DNA from: Rhodospirillaceae bacterium
GTDB lineage: Bacteria; Pseudomonadota; Alphaproteobacteria; CACIAM-22H2
NCBI GenBank assembly: GCA_022843945.1
Contig: JALHMR010000021.1
Location: 1-64,000 of the forward strand
Direction: 5' to 3'
DNA: 64,000 bases
Shown here: in pieces, positions 35,666 through 43,457 of the stretch
Numbering within the stretch: position 1 is the first letter of the stretch
How the letters are laid out: each line of letters begins with the position of its first letter
Notes under the pieces: model-generated
The model's input: the letters and a program-made list of their open reading frames with translations, nothing else
Told to the model about the DNA's origin: nothing
Database searches by the model: none
Position numbers and translations under genes: made by a program

Positions 35666-36339
35666 GCGCAGGTCTTGTGGCGATGGTTGCAGCGTTGCTC
35701 GCGACCACATCGCTGCGAGCGCAAGAGCCGATAGCGTCTCTCGACCGCTGGAGCCCGATCATCGCCGAAGCCGCCGCCCGGTTCGGCGTTCCCGTGCGCT
35801 GGATACGCGACGTGATGGCAGTGGAAAGCGGCGGCCGGACTGTGCTCGGCGGCCAGCCGATCACGTCGCCAAAGGGCGCGATGGGCCTCATGCAACTGAT
35901 GCCCGAGACCTATGCGGAGATGCGCCGCGCGCACGATCTCGGGGCTGATCCTTACGCGCCGCGCGACAATATCTTCGCCGGTGCCGCTTATCTCAGGACC
36001 ATGCACGACCGCTTCGGCTGGCCAGGTTTGTTCGCCGCCTACAACGCCGGCCCGACACGCTATGAAGACTATCTGCGGAGCGGCCGTACCCTTCCCGAGG
36101 AGACGATTTCATATCTGGCGGCGCTCGATTCCGGCGGCGAGAACGCGGCATCGACCGCCCAAGCGAGCATAGCGAAAGTCAATTCCGTACCGGTGGCAGC
36201 ACCGAATGTTGTCTCCGGACGGTCGATATTCTTCGTCCGGAACGGCGTGCGGATCGCGTCGATTTCGTCGGCGCGTACCGCCTCAATCGATCATCGCGCT
36301 GCGCCGATCTTCGTGCCGTTAAGCGGCCGGCGGCCATAG
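35662..36339 (+). CDS. Lytic transglycosylase (VirB1/TrbN type)
   Basis: A 225-residue exported muramidase. The signal peptide is MSAGLVAMVAALLATTSLRAQ. The SLT domain has catalytic Glu in AVESGG near residue 55, GLMQLMPETY and AAYNAGP. It opens peptidoglycan for assembly of the mating channel. The ATG overlaps the traF stop (ATGA); an in-frame GTG 9 bp upstream is less likely. The C-terminal 70 residues are unstructured. Confidence 0.88.
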   Translation: MSAGLVAMVAALLATTSLRAQEPIASLDRWSPIIAEAAARFGVPVRWIRDVMAVESGGRTVLGGQPITSPKGAMGLMQLMPETYAEMRRAHDLGADPYAPRDNIFAGAAYLRTMHDRFGWPGLFAAYNAGPTRYEDYLRSGRTLPEETISYLAALDSGGENAASTAQASIAKVNSVPVAAPNVVSGRSIFFVRNGVRIASISSARTASIDHRAAPIFVPLSGRRP

Positions 36340-36569
36340 CCCCATCCAAAGAGAGCGTAGATGAGTGCGGGTGAGAGTATGACCGGAGCGAAAATGCGGC
36401 GAAGGCAAGATGAAACAGTGGCGCCATGTCTGCGCATGTCGTTGTCTGCACATCTTTTTCATAGCGCCATGCCCTGCGGGCACGGCGCCATGCGCCGGCA
36501 AGCCGTTGAAACTACTCGCGCGCGATGGCGCCGATTTTCAGGGCGCATCGACGTGCCTATCTCGATGCC
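36340..36569. other. oriT: Candidate origin of transfer upstream of the relaxase
   Basis: A 230-bp gap without a supported gene. It carries a strong hairpin GCGCCATGCCC (36464-36474) / GGGCACGGCGC (36478-36488), one mismatch, and repeated GCGCCATG words (36421-36428, 36464-36471, 36485-36492). The position directly before the relaxase gene matches where oriT lies in related ICEs. The nick site cannot be read directly. Confidence 0.45.
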
Positions 36570-38555
36570 ATGACACCTGACGACGATTTCAAGCCGAGGC
36601 TGGGCAAAGTTCGGTCGCTCGGCGGAAAGAAGGGGCGCCGCTATCTCCAGCGCGTTCTTCATGCCGTCGCCCTGGCCGGCAGCCGCGGACGGTTCGGGCA
36701 GGCGCGGCGCGCGCAATTCCATGGCAACCGGATCGGGCGTGGCTCCGGTGTGGGCCGGGTCCTCGCCTCGCGTGACCGCTACGCCGCTTATCGGCAACGC
36801 CGCGTTATCATCAAATCCAGGATCGTTAAGCTCGCCGGCAAGGGGATGAAGGCGGCGCAGGCGCATCTACGCTACATCCAGCGCGACGGAGTGACCCGCG
36901 ATGGACAGCCTGGCGCACTTTACGATGCCGATCGCGATCGGACGGACGGCAAGGCATTCCTCGAGCGGGCCGAAGGCGACCGGCATCAGTTTCGGTTCAT
37001 CGTCTCGGCCGAGGACGGTGCGCAGTACGACGATCTCAAGCCTTTCGTCCGGCGTCTCATGCGGACGATGGAAGAGGATTTAGGGACGAAGCTGGAATGG
37101 GTTGCCGTCGATCACCACAACACCGGCCATCCGCATACCCACATTGTCGTCCGCGGCCGGGACGATCGCGGCACGGATCTAATCATTGCGCGAGAATACC
37201 TGACGATCGGCATGCGCGAGCGCGCCGCCGAAATCGTCGCCTTCGATCTTGGTCCGCGCTCGGATTTCGAAATCGAGAACCGGTTACGGAGCGAGGTGGA
37301 GCAGGAGCGTTTCACCAGCCTCGACCGGCGGCTGATCCAGGAGGCGGATTCGGAACGGCTGATTTCGGCCGGACATCGCGAAGCCTTCCAGCAAAGTTTG
37401 CGGGCAGGGCGCCTGCAGAAGCTGGGGCGTCTCGGCCTGGCTCAGGAGACTGTCCCCGGAGTCTGGCGACTGTCGGCCGAGCTGGAGCCGGTGCTGCGGC
37501 GCATGGGGGAGCGCGGCGACATCATCAAGACCATGCACCGCGAGATGGCCGAGAAAGGCATCGCCCGCGCGCCATCGGATTACGTGATCTACGATCCGGC
37601 GGCGGCCGAGGCCCGGCCGATCATCGGCAAAATCATCGCGCGCGGGCTGTCGGACGAACACGCCGACCGGCATTTCGTGATCGTCGATGGTATCGATGGC
37701 TACAGCCACTACGTCGATATCGGCAAAGGCGAGGCGACCGATCCGATTCCGGACGGCCGCATCGTGGAGGTCACGCCAAAACTGATCGAGGCGCGCGCGG
37801 TGGACCGGACCGTGGCCGAGATCGCAGCACTGCATGACGGCCGCTACAGCATCGATATCCATCTCCAACATGACCCGTCCGCGCGCCACGTCTTCGCCGA
37901 GACCCATGTCCGGCGGCTTGAAGCCATGCGCCGCCTCGCCGGGATCGTGGAGCGAGAGCCGGACGGAAGCTGGATCATCGCGTCCGATCATGTCGAGCGG
38001 GCGGCGTCCTTCGAGCGTATGCAGGGACAGGCCGCGCCTGTGACGATCCGGACGCTTTCGGCATTGGGGCTCGACCGGCAGGTGGGCGCGGATGGCGCGA
38101 CGTGGCTCGACCGGGAGCTGGTATCCACCGCTCCGGCGTCGCTCCGGGACAGCGGATTCGGGCGGGAGGTCCGCGAGGCGCTGGTGCAACGGCGCCAATG
38201 GCTGGTTGCCCGGAGCTTCGCCCAGGAGAACCAGGACCAGGTTATCTATCGCTCCGATATGCTGATCGAGCTACGCCGGCGCGAATTGTCACGGGTGGCT
38301 GGGCAGCTTTCAGGCGAGCTCGGGCTGAACTACGTCGAGACGCGAAGTGGTGATCGGGTCGAAGGTCTTTATCGCCGGCATATCGATCTCGCGAGCGGGC
38401 GGTTCGCGGTGATCGAGAAGACTCGCGAGTTCACGCTTGTCCCGTGGCGGCCTGCCTTGGAACGCGGGCTTGGCAAACAGGTCTCGGGCTTCGCGCGCGG
38501 AGAGACCATTTCCTGGAGCTGGGGACGCCAGCGGAGCGGACCGAATATCGGCTAG
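36570..38555 (+). CDS. rlxS: MOB relaxase, VirD2-like with DUF3363 (RlxS type)
   Basis: A 661-residue relaxase. The HUH metal motif HPHTH has histidines at residues 187, 189 and 191, followed by IVVRGRDD. A candidate catalytic tyrosine is in HLRYIQRDG near residue 108. The C-terminal DUF3363 region runs from about 250 to 661. It nicks oriT and pilots the strand through TraG and the Trb channel. The ATG at 36570 is chosen for its typical MTPDDDFKPRLGKVR start; an in-frame ATG at 36525 exists. It ends 1 bp before a convergent minus-strand gene. Confidence 0.88.
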   Translation: MTPDDDFKPRLGKVRSLGGKKGRRYLQRVLHAVALAGSRGRFGQARRAQFHGNRIGRGSGVGRVLASRDRYAAYRQRRVIIKSRIVKLAGKGMKAAQAHLRYIQRDGVTRDGQPGALYDADRDRTDGKAFLERAEGDRHQFRFIVSAEDGAQYDDLKPFVRRLMRTMEEDLGTKLEWVAVDHHNTGHPHTHIVVRGRDDRGTDLIIAREYLTIGMRERAAEIVAFDLGPRSDFEIENRLRSEVEQERFTSLDRRLIQEADSERLISAGHREAFQQSLRAGRLQKLGRLGLAQETVPGVWRLSAELEPVLRRMGERGDIIKTMHREMAEKGIARAPSDYVIYDPAAAEARPIIGKIIARGLSDEHADRHFVIVDGIDGYSHYVDIGKGEATDPIPDGRIVEVTPKLIEARAVDRTVAEIAALHDGRYSIDIHLQHDPSARHVFAETHVRRLEAMRRLAGIVEREPDGSWIIASDHVERAASFERMQGQAAPVTIRTLSALGLDRQVGADGATWLDRELVSTAPASLRDSGFGREVREALVQRRQWLVARSFAQENQDQVIYRSDMLIELRRRELSRVAGQLSGELGLNYVETRSGDRVEGLYRRHIDLASGRFAVIEKTREFTLVPWRPALERGLGKQVSGFARGETISWSWGRQRSGPNIG

Positions 38556-38556
38556 G

Positions 38557-39153
38557 TTACTTTCGCGCCGCGATATCGACGGCTTCGCGCGACGAACGCT
38601 CCATCGTCGGGTCCGCCAAGGTCAGCATGCCGACCGGCTTCTGTAGTTCCATGCTTGTCGGGTCCAACCGGAATTCCAAATATGGACTCTTACGCGCGTC
38701 AAAGAAGGTGGTCGTGTCTCCCCATAGCCATTCGCGATCAATCTGCCGTTCCGGCTCTCCGTATTGGCGGAAGACATTCTCGCGGAGGGCTTCGCGGTTG
38801 AGTGAGGGGTCGAGGAAGCTGTAGGCGATCCTCCATACCTTCGAGCCATCTGGGGTTGGAACTAGCGAGACGTGAACCGCCGCCTTCGATGTTTTGACGT
38901 GCATCGTTTGAACACCGGCAAAATCCGTAGGGCGGATATTCTTTTGCTGCTTCATAGCGACGGCCTGCTCAAACGATGGACTGCGCATCTCTCGAAACTC
39001 ACCGAGTCCGGCCTGCTTTCCGGCTTCCTTAATCTCGGCGACCGTCATGCCAAGACGCAGGTTCTTAATTTCGAATTGCCGCACGTCCCCCGCCAGTGCT
39101 GGCGCAGTGGCCAGAGCCGCTATGATCGCTGCTCCATAGATCAACGCACGCAT
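38557..39153 (-). CDS. Secreted hypothetical protein on the opposite strand of the tra block
   Basis: A 198-residue protein with a clear signal peptide (MRALIYGAAIIAALATAPALAG) and GGAGGC 4-5 bp before the ATG. The mature part (IKNLRLGMTVAEIKEAG, then a beta-rich region ending AVDIAARK) resembles small periplasmic proteins of unknown function. It is inserted between the relaxase and traG on the opposite strand, so it has its own promoter. It may be an entry-exclusion or surface protein, or unrelated cargo. Confidence 0.75.
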   Translation of the reverse strand: MRALIYGAAIIAALATAPALAGDVRQFEIKNLRLGMTVAEIKEAGKQAGLGEFREMRSPSFEQAVAMKQQKNIRPTDFAGVQTMHVKTSKAAVHVSLVPTPDGSKVWRIAYSFLDPSLNREALRENVFRQYGEPERQIDREWLWGDTTTFFDARKSPYLEFRLDPTSMELQKPVGMLTLADPTMERSSREAVDIAARK

Positions 39154-39426
39154 AGTCGCCTCCGATGCTCGATCGGCGGAAGGCGCCCCGGCGAATCCCT
39201 TTAGGCGCGATGAACGTTGCGCTTGGGATTCCCGCCAGTTCCGTTGATGGCTTAAGTCTACGCCAGATAGTCTCTCAGGGCCAGTTTTAGGCGCAGGAGT
39301 AGTAGAGCGTAAACAAAGGAAGCCAGAGCGCAATTAAGCCGGATTTTCAATTTCATCGCGCGGGAGAATCATTCTTTCCGGGTGAAGCGAGCATGACGCC
39401 GCTTCCGACTCCCGGAGCCCCAGGGG
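39154..39426. other. Divergent gap between the secreted-protein gene and traG
   Basis: A 273-bp gap that should contain both promoters (minus strand for the secreted-protein gene, plus strand for traG-trb). No promoter box or repeat stands out. AGGGG lies directly before the traG ATG. Confidence 0.35.
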
Positions 39427-41457
39427 ATGACCCCGACCAAGATCCTGTTCGGTCAGATCGTCATCGTGTTCGCCATCGTGATCGGCGGGCTGTGGGTTTC
39501 GACGCAGTGGGCGGCGGCGATGTTGGGGTATCAGGCAAGGCTCGGCGCTCCCTGGATCGCAGTTTTCGGCTGGCCGGTCTATTACCCTTGGCGCCTGTTC
39601 GAGTGGTGGTATGCCTACGAGGCATATGCGCCGTGGGTATTCGCGCGGTCTGGATCGCTCGCGGCGGCGAGCGGGCTCCTGGGTGCGGTGGTGGCTATCA
39701 TCGGCTCGCTGTGGCGCGCACGGCAGAACCAGTTCGTGACCACCTACGGCTCGTCCCGTTGGGCCAGGCATCCAGAGATCGAGATCGCAGGCATGTTTCG
39801 GCCGGCCGGTGTGTTTCTCGGCGAGGTCGGGCGCAAGTATCTTCGGCACGATGGCCCCGAGCATGTGATGGCCTTCGCGCCGACGCGGTCGGGCAAGGGC
39901 GTCGGCCTGGTGATCCCCACGCTGCTGTCCTGGACCGGCTCGGCCGTGGTCCACGACATCAAGGGCGAGAACTGGCAACTCACGGCCGGCTGGCGCTCCA
40001 AGTTCTCCCACTGCCTGCTGTTCAATCCGACCGACCCGCGCTCCGCTCGCTACAACCCGCTGCTGGAAGTCCGCAAAGGATTGGATGAGGTTCGCGACGT
40101 TCAGAATATCGCCGACATCCTAGTCGATCCCGAAGGCGCGCTTGAACGCCGGAACCATTGGGAAAAGACCAGCCACTCCCTTCTAGTTGGCGCGATCCTG
40201 CATGTGCTCTATGCCGAGCAGGAAAAGACCTTGGCCCGCGTCGCCACCTTCCTGTCGGACCCGCAGCGGTCCTTCGCTCATACCTTGCGCCGGATGATGG
40301 CGACGAATCATCTCGGCACTAAAGACAAACCGATTGTCCATCCAGTCGTCGCCTCTGCCGCGCGCGAGGTCTTGAACAAGAGCGAGAACGAACGGTCGGG
40401 CGTGCTCTCTACCGCTATGTCCTTTCTCGGTCTCTATCGCGACCCGACCGTGGCCGCGACCACCGCCGCTTGCGACTGGCGCATTGCCGACTTGGTGGAC
40501 GCCGCACGGCCGGTGTCGCTCTACTTGGTCATCCCGCCGTCCGACATCTCCCGTACCAAGCCTCTGGTCAGGCTTGTGCTCAACCAGATCGGCCGCCGCC
40601 TCACCGAGAAGCTGGAAGGCGATCCCGCGAAGAGCCGCAAGCACCAGCTCCTGATGATGCTCGACGAGTTCCCGGCGCTCGGCCGACTGGATTTCTTTGA
40701 AACGGCGCTGGCATTCATGGCGGGCTATGGCATCCGCGCCTACCTAATCGCGCAAAGTCTCAACCAGATATCCAAGGCTTATGGAGAGAACAACGCCATA
40801 CTGGACAATTGCCATGTCCGCATCGCCTTCAGCAGCAATGACGAGCGGACGGCAAAGAGGATCTCGGATGCGCTCGGCACGGCAACAGAATTGCGCGCCC
40901 AGCGGAACTATGCGGGCCATCGGCTGGCGCCGTGGCTCAGCCACGTCATGGTCAGCCGGCAGGAAACGGCGCGGCCGTTGTTGACGCCGGGCGAGGTGAT
41001 GCAGCTCCCGGCCACCGAGGAACTGGTCATGGTCTCGGGCCTGCCACCGATCCGCGCCAAGAAGCTCCGCTACTACCAAGACCGTAATTTCACGACGCGG
41101 GTTATGCCCGTCCCGGTGCTCACCGAGGACGGCTATCACGACAAGCCGGCGGCACGGCAGAACGACTGGAGCGGCCTCGTCCGCGATACCGATATCCGCC
41201 TGGAGACGGCAATCGACCGCGAGCTGCGGGACGAAATCGAGGGCGGCTTGCAGCAGGAGCGCCATCCGGGATTGCCGGAGGAAGGACCGACCAAGCCGAA
41301 GCAACCCGAACATGATGCCGGACTCGGCCTGTTCGATGACGGCGATGCGACAGCCGATTCACAAGCGATGGACGGAGCGCGCCGCTTGGGCGCCATCGGC
41401 CGCGCGCACGCGATCAACACGGGGGACAAGGGGGACGATCTGCTGCCGGCATTCTGA
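39427..41457 (+). CDS. traG: TraG/VirD4 type IV coupling protein
   Basis: A 676-residue inner-membrane ATPase. N-terminal membrane segments occupy about residues 8-28, 40-60 and 80-98. Walker A is TRSGKG near 153 and Walker B is LLMMLDEFPALG near 410. It couples the relaxosome to the Trb channel. It starts the transfer operon and is followed 12 bp later by the ribbon-helix-helix gene. The C-terminal 120 residues are charged and variable. Confidence 0.94.
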   Translation: MTPTKILFGQIVIVFAIVIGGLWVSTQWAAAMLGYQARLGAPWIAVFGWPVYYPWRLFEWWYAYEAYAPWVFARSGSLAAASGLLGAVVAIIGSLWRARQNQFVTTYGSSRWARHPEIEIAGMFRPAGVFLGEVGRKYLRHDGPEHVMAFAPTRSGKGVGLVIPTLLSWTGSAVVHDIKGENWQLTAGWRSKFSHCLLFNPTDPRSARYNPLLEVRKGLDEVRDVQNIADILVDPEGALERRNHWEKTSHSLLVGAILHVLYAEQEKTLARVATFLSDPQRSFAHTLRRMMATNHLGTKDKPIVHPVVASAAREVLNKSENERSGVLSTAMSFLGLYRDPTVAATTAACDWRIADLVDAARPVSLYLVIPPSDISRTKPLVRLVLNQIGRRLTEKLEGDPAKSRKHQLLMMLDEFPALGRLDFFETALAFMAGYGIRAYLIAQSLNQISKAYGENNAILDNCHVRIAFSSNDERTAKRISDALGTATELRAQRNYAGHRLAPWLSHVMVSRQETARPLLTPGEVMQLPATEELVMVSGLPPIRAKKLRYYQDRNFTTRVMPVPVLTEDGYHDKPAARQNDWSGLVRDTDIRLETAIDRELRDEIEGGLQQERHPGLPEEGPTKPKQPEHDAGLGLFDDGDATADSQAMDGARRLGAIGRAHAINTGDKGDDLLPAF

Positions 41458-41469
41458 GGGACCATAACC

Positions 41470-41883
41470 ATGAAACCGCGTCACCATCTCTATCTGGACG
41501 ATGAACTGACGGAACAGTTGGAGGCCCTGGCGGCGAAGCCCGGCTCCTCCAAATCCGCTATCGTTTCGGATGCACTGCGATCCTATCTGGCGCGACGCGG
41601 CTCCAAGGAAATCGACGATCTTCTCAAGGTCCGGCTCGACCGCTTCGGTGCCCAGCTTAACCGCATCGAGCGGGACCAGCAGGTGGTGCTCGAAAGTCTC
41701 GCCCTGTTCGTCCGCTATCAGCTCACGGTCACGGCGCCGCTGCCGGAACCAGATCAGGCGGCCCGCGCAGTTGGGCAGGACCGCTTCCAAGCCTTCATCG
41801 ATCAAGTCGGACGCCAACTTGCTAACGGCAAGAGCTTCCGGGGCGTACTCACGCCACAGACCGAGACGCGGGGGCAATCATGA
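41470..41883 (+). CDS. Ribbon-helix-helix (CopG-like) regulator in the tra-trb operon
   Basis: A 137-residue protein with an N-terminal RHH motif (HHLYLDDELTEQLEALAAKPGSSKSAIVSDALRSYL-type arrangement, residues 4-40) and a helical C-terminus. It lies between traG and trbB with an ATGA overlap to trbB. This position is conserved in related ICEs, where it is assumed to regulate the trb genes or assist the relaxosome. Confidence 0.85.
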   Translation: MKPRHHLYLDDELTEQLEALAAKPGSSKSAIVSDALRSYLARRGSKEIDDLLKVRLDRFGAQLNRIERDQQVVLESLALFVRYQLTVTAPLPEPDQAARAVGQDRFQAFIDQVGRQLANGKSFRGVLTPQTETRGQS

Positions 41884-42860
41884 CCGCGCGGCCAGACTGC
41901 AACGAAAGCTTGGAACGTCGTCGGTCCATGCTCCGCACGGCCATGGGGCCGCAAATCGCGGAGGCCCTGGCCGATCCCGCCGTGATCGAGGTGATGGTTA
42001 ACCCGGACGGTGCCCTGCGTCTCGACCGGCTCGGCCAAGGCCGGGTCGATACCGGGGCTAAACTACCGGCTTCGGACGTGGAGCGGATCATCCGCCTTGT
42101 CGCTACCCATGTTCGGACCGAAGTTCATGCCGGTAATCCGGTGGTGAGCGCCGAGCTGCCAGACACTGGAGAACGGTTCGAGGGACTGTTGCCGCCGGTG
42201 TCACTGGCCCCGTGCTTCGCTATCCGCAAGCCTGCGGCGCGCGTCTATACGCTTGACGATTACGTGTCCGACCGTGTGATGGCGAGCGCGCAGGCCGGCA
42301 TCCTGCGCAACGCTATCGACGAGCGGCGCAATATCCTGATCGCCGGCGGCACCAGTTCCGGCAAGACCACCCTCGCCAATGCGCTCCTGGCCGAGATCGC
42401 GCGGCTTGAGGAGCGCGTAATCTTGATCGAGGACACACGGGAGCTGCAATGCGCAGCGCCCGATTGCGTGGCGCTCCGGACCAAACCCGGCGTGGTCGGG
42501 CTCGCCGACCTGGTGCGCTCCACGCTGCGGCTTCGGCCGGACCGGATCATCGTCGGGGAGGTCCGTGGCCCCGAAGCGCTCGACATGCTCAAAGCCTGGA
42601 ATACGGGGCATCCCGGAGGGCTCGCCACGGTGCACGCCAATTCGGCGCAGGCAGCGCTGTACCGGCTGGAGCAGCTCATTCAGGAAGCCGTTGTGACGGT
42701 GCCGCGCCAGCTCGTCGCGCAAGCCATTGGCATCGTCGTGTTCATCCGTGGCCGGGGCGAGGGGCGGCGCATCGAGACCATCGCTGAAGTCTCGGGTCTA
42801 GACGCCAAGGGCGACTACGCCATTGCTGATCTCACTCCACCGCGCCTGCGTCTCTTGTGA
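41880..42860 (+). CDS. trbB: TrbB, VirB11-type secretion ATPase
   Basis: A 326-residue hexameric ATPase. Walker A is GGTSSGKTT near residues 155-163. The Asp box EDTRELQ, Walker B-like GEVRGPEALDML, and the histidine box HPGG..TVHAN are present. It powers pilus assembly and substrate transfer. It overlaps the upstream gene by 4 bp and is followed by trbC. Confidence 0.95.
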   Translation: MTARPDCNESLERRRSMLRTAMGPQIAEALADPAVIEVMVNPDGALRLDRLGQGRVDTGAKLPASDVERIIRLVATHVRTEVHAGNPVVSAELPDTGERFEGLLPPVSLAPCFAIRKPAARVYTLDDYVSDRVMASAQAGILRNAIDERRNILIAGGTSSGKTTLANALLAEIARLEERVILIEDTRELQCAAPDCVALRTKPGVVGLADLVRSTLRLRPDRIIVGEVRGPEALDMLKAWNTGHPGGLATVHANSAQAALYRLEQLIQEAVVTVPRQLVAQAIGIVVFIRGRGEGRRIETIAEVSGLDAKGDYAIADLTPPRLRLL

Positions 42861-42873
42861 AGGAGAAAGATCA

Positions 42874-43200
42874 ATGTGCGCCCGTTCTCTCCACTTGGCG
42901 ATTTTTCTCCTGGTCATGGTCGCGGCCGCTGCCGTTGGCTTCACAGATACGGCACACGCGGCGGGCTCAAACATGCCGTGGGAAGCACCGCTTCAATCCA
43001 TTTTGGAATCGGTCGAAGGGCCGGTCGCCCGTATCGTCGCGGTGATCATCATCATCATCACGGGTTTGTCGCTCGCCTTTGGTGATACCTCCGGCGGATT
43101 CCGTCGTCTGGTCCAGATCGTGTTCGGACTCAGTATCGCCTTCGCCGCGACCAGCTTCTTCCTGACCTTCTTCTCATTCGGCGGAGGAGCATTGGTGTGA
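42874..43200 (+). CDS. trbC: TrbC, conjugative prepilin
   Basis: A 108-residue VirB2-like pilin precursor. A signal peptide ends at AHA near residue 29, followed by two hydrophobic segments (IVAVIIIIITGLSLAF and IVFGLSIAFAATSFFLTFF). The ATG at 42874 follows AAGGAG by 8 bp. TraF is expected to process and cyclise it. It overlaps trbD by 1 bp. Confidence 0.93.
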   Translation: MCARSLHLAIFLLVMVAAAAVGFTDTAHAAGSNMPWEAPLQSILESVEGPVARIVAVIIIIITGLSLAFGDTSGGFRRLVQIVFGLSIAFAATSFFLTFFSFGGGALV

Positions 43201-43457
43201 TGAGCATCGAAGGATTCGAGGTGCCGCTGCATCATTCCCTAACCGAGCCGATCCTGCTGGGCGGCGCACCGCGCACCATAGCGATCGTCAACGGCACGCT
43301 CGCGGCCGCACTCGGGCTAGGACTGCGCTTGTGGGTAGTCGGATTGATCGCCTGGGCCGTGGGGCACGCGCTGGCGGTATTTGCCGCGAAACGAGATCCG
43401 CAGTTTCCGCAAGTGCTGGCGCGTCACCTCAAGCAGAAACCGTACCTGTCATGCTGA
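43200..43457 (+). CDS. trbD: TrbD, VirB3-like inner-membrane protein
   Basis: An 85-residue protein with a VirB3 pattern: VPLHHSLTEPILLGGAPR, then a hydrophobic segment of about 45 residues. The ATG at 43200 shares one base with the trbC stop. The end overlaps trbE by 7 bp. It links the pilin to the TrbE ATPase. Confidence 0.93.
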   Translation: MSIEGFEVPLHHSLTEPILLGGAPRTIAIVNGTLAAALGLGLRLWVVGLIAWAVGHALAVFAAKRDPQFPQVLARHLKQKPYLSC

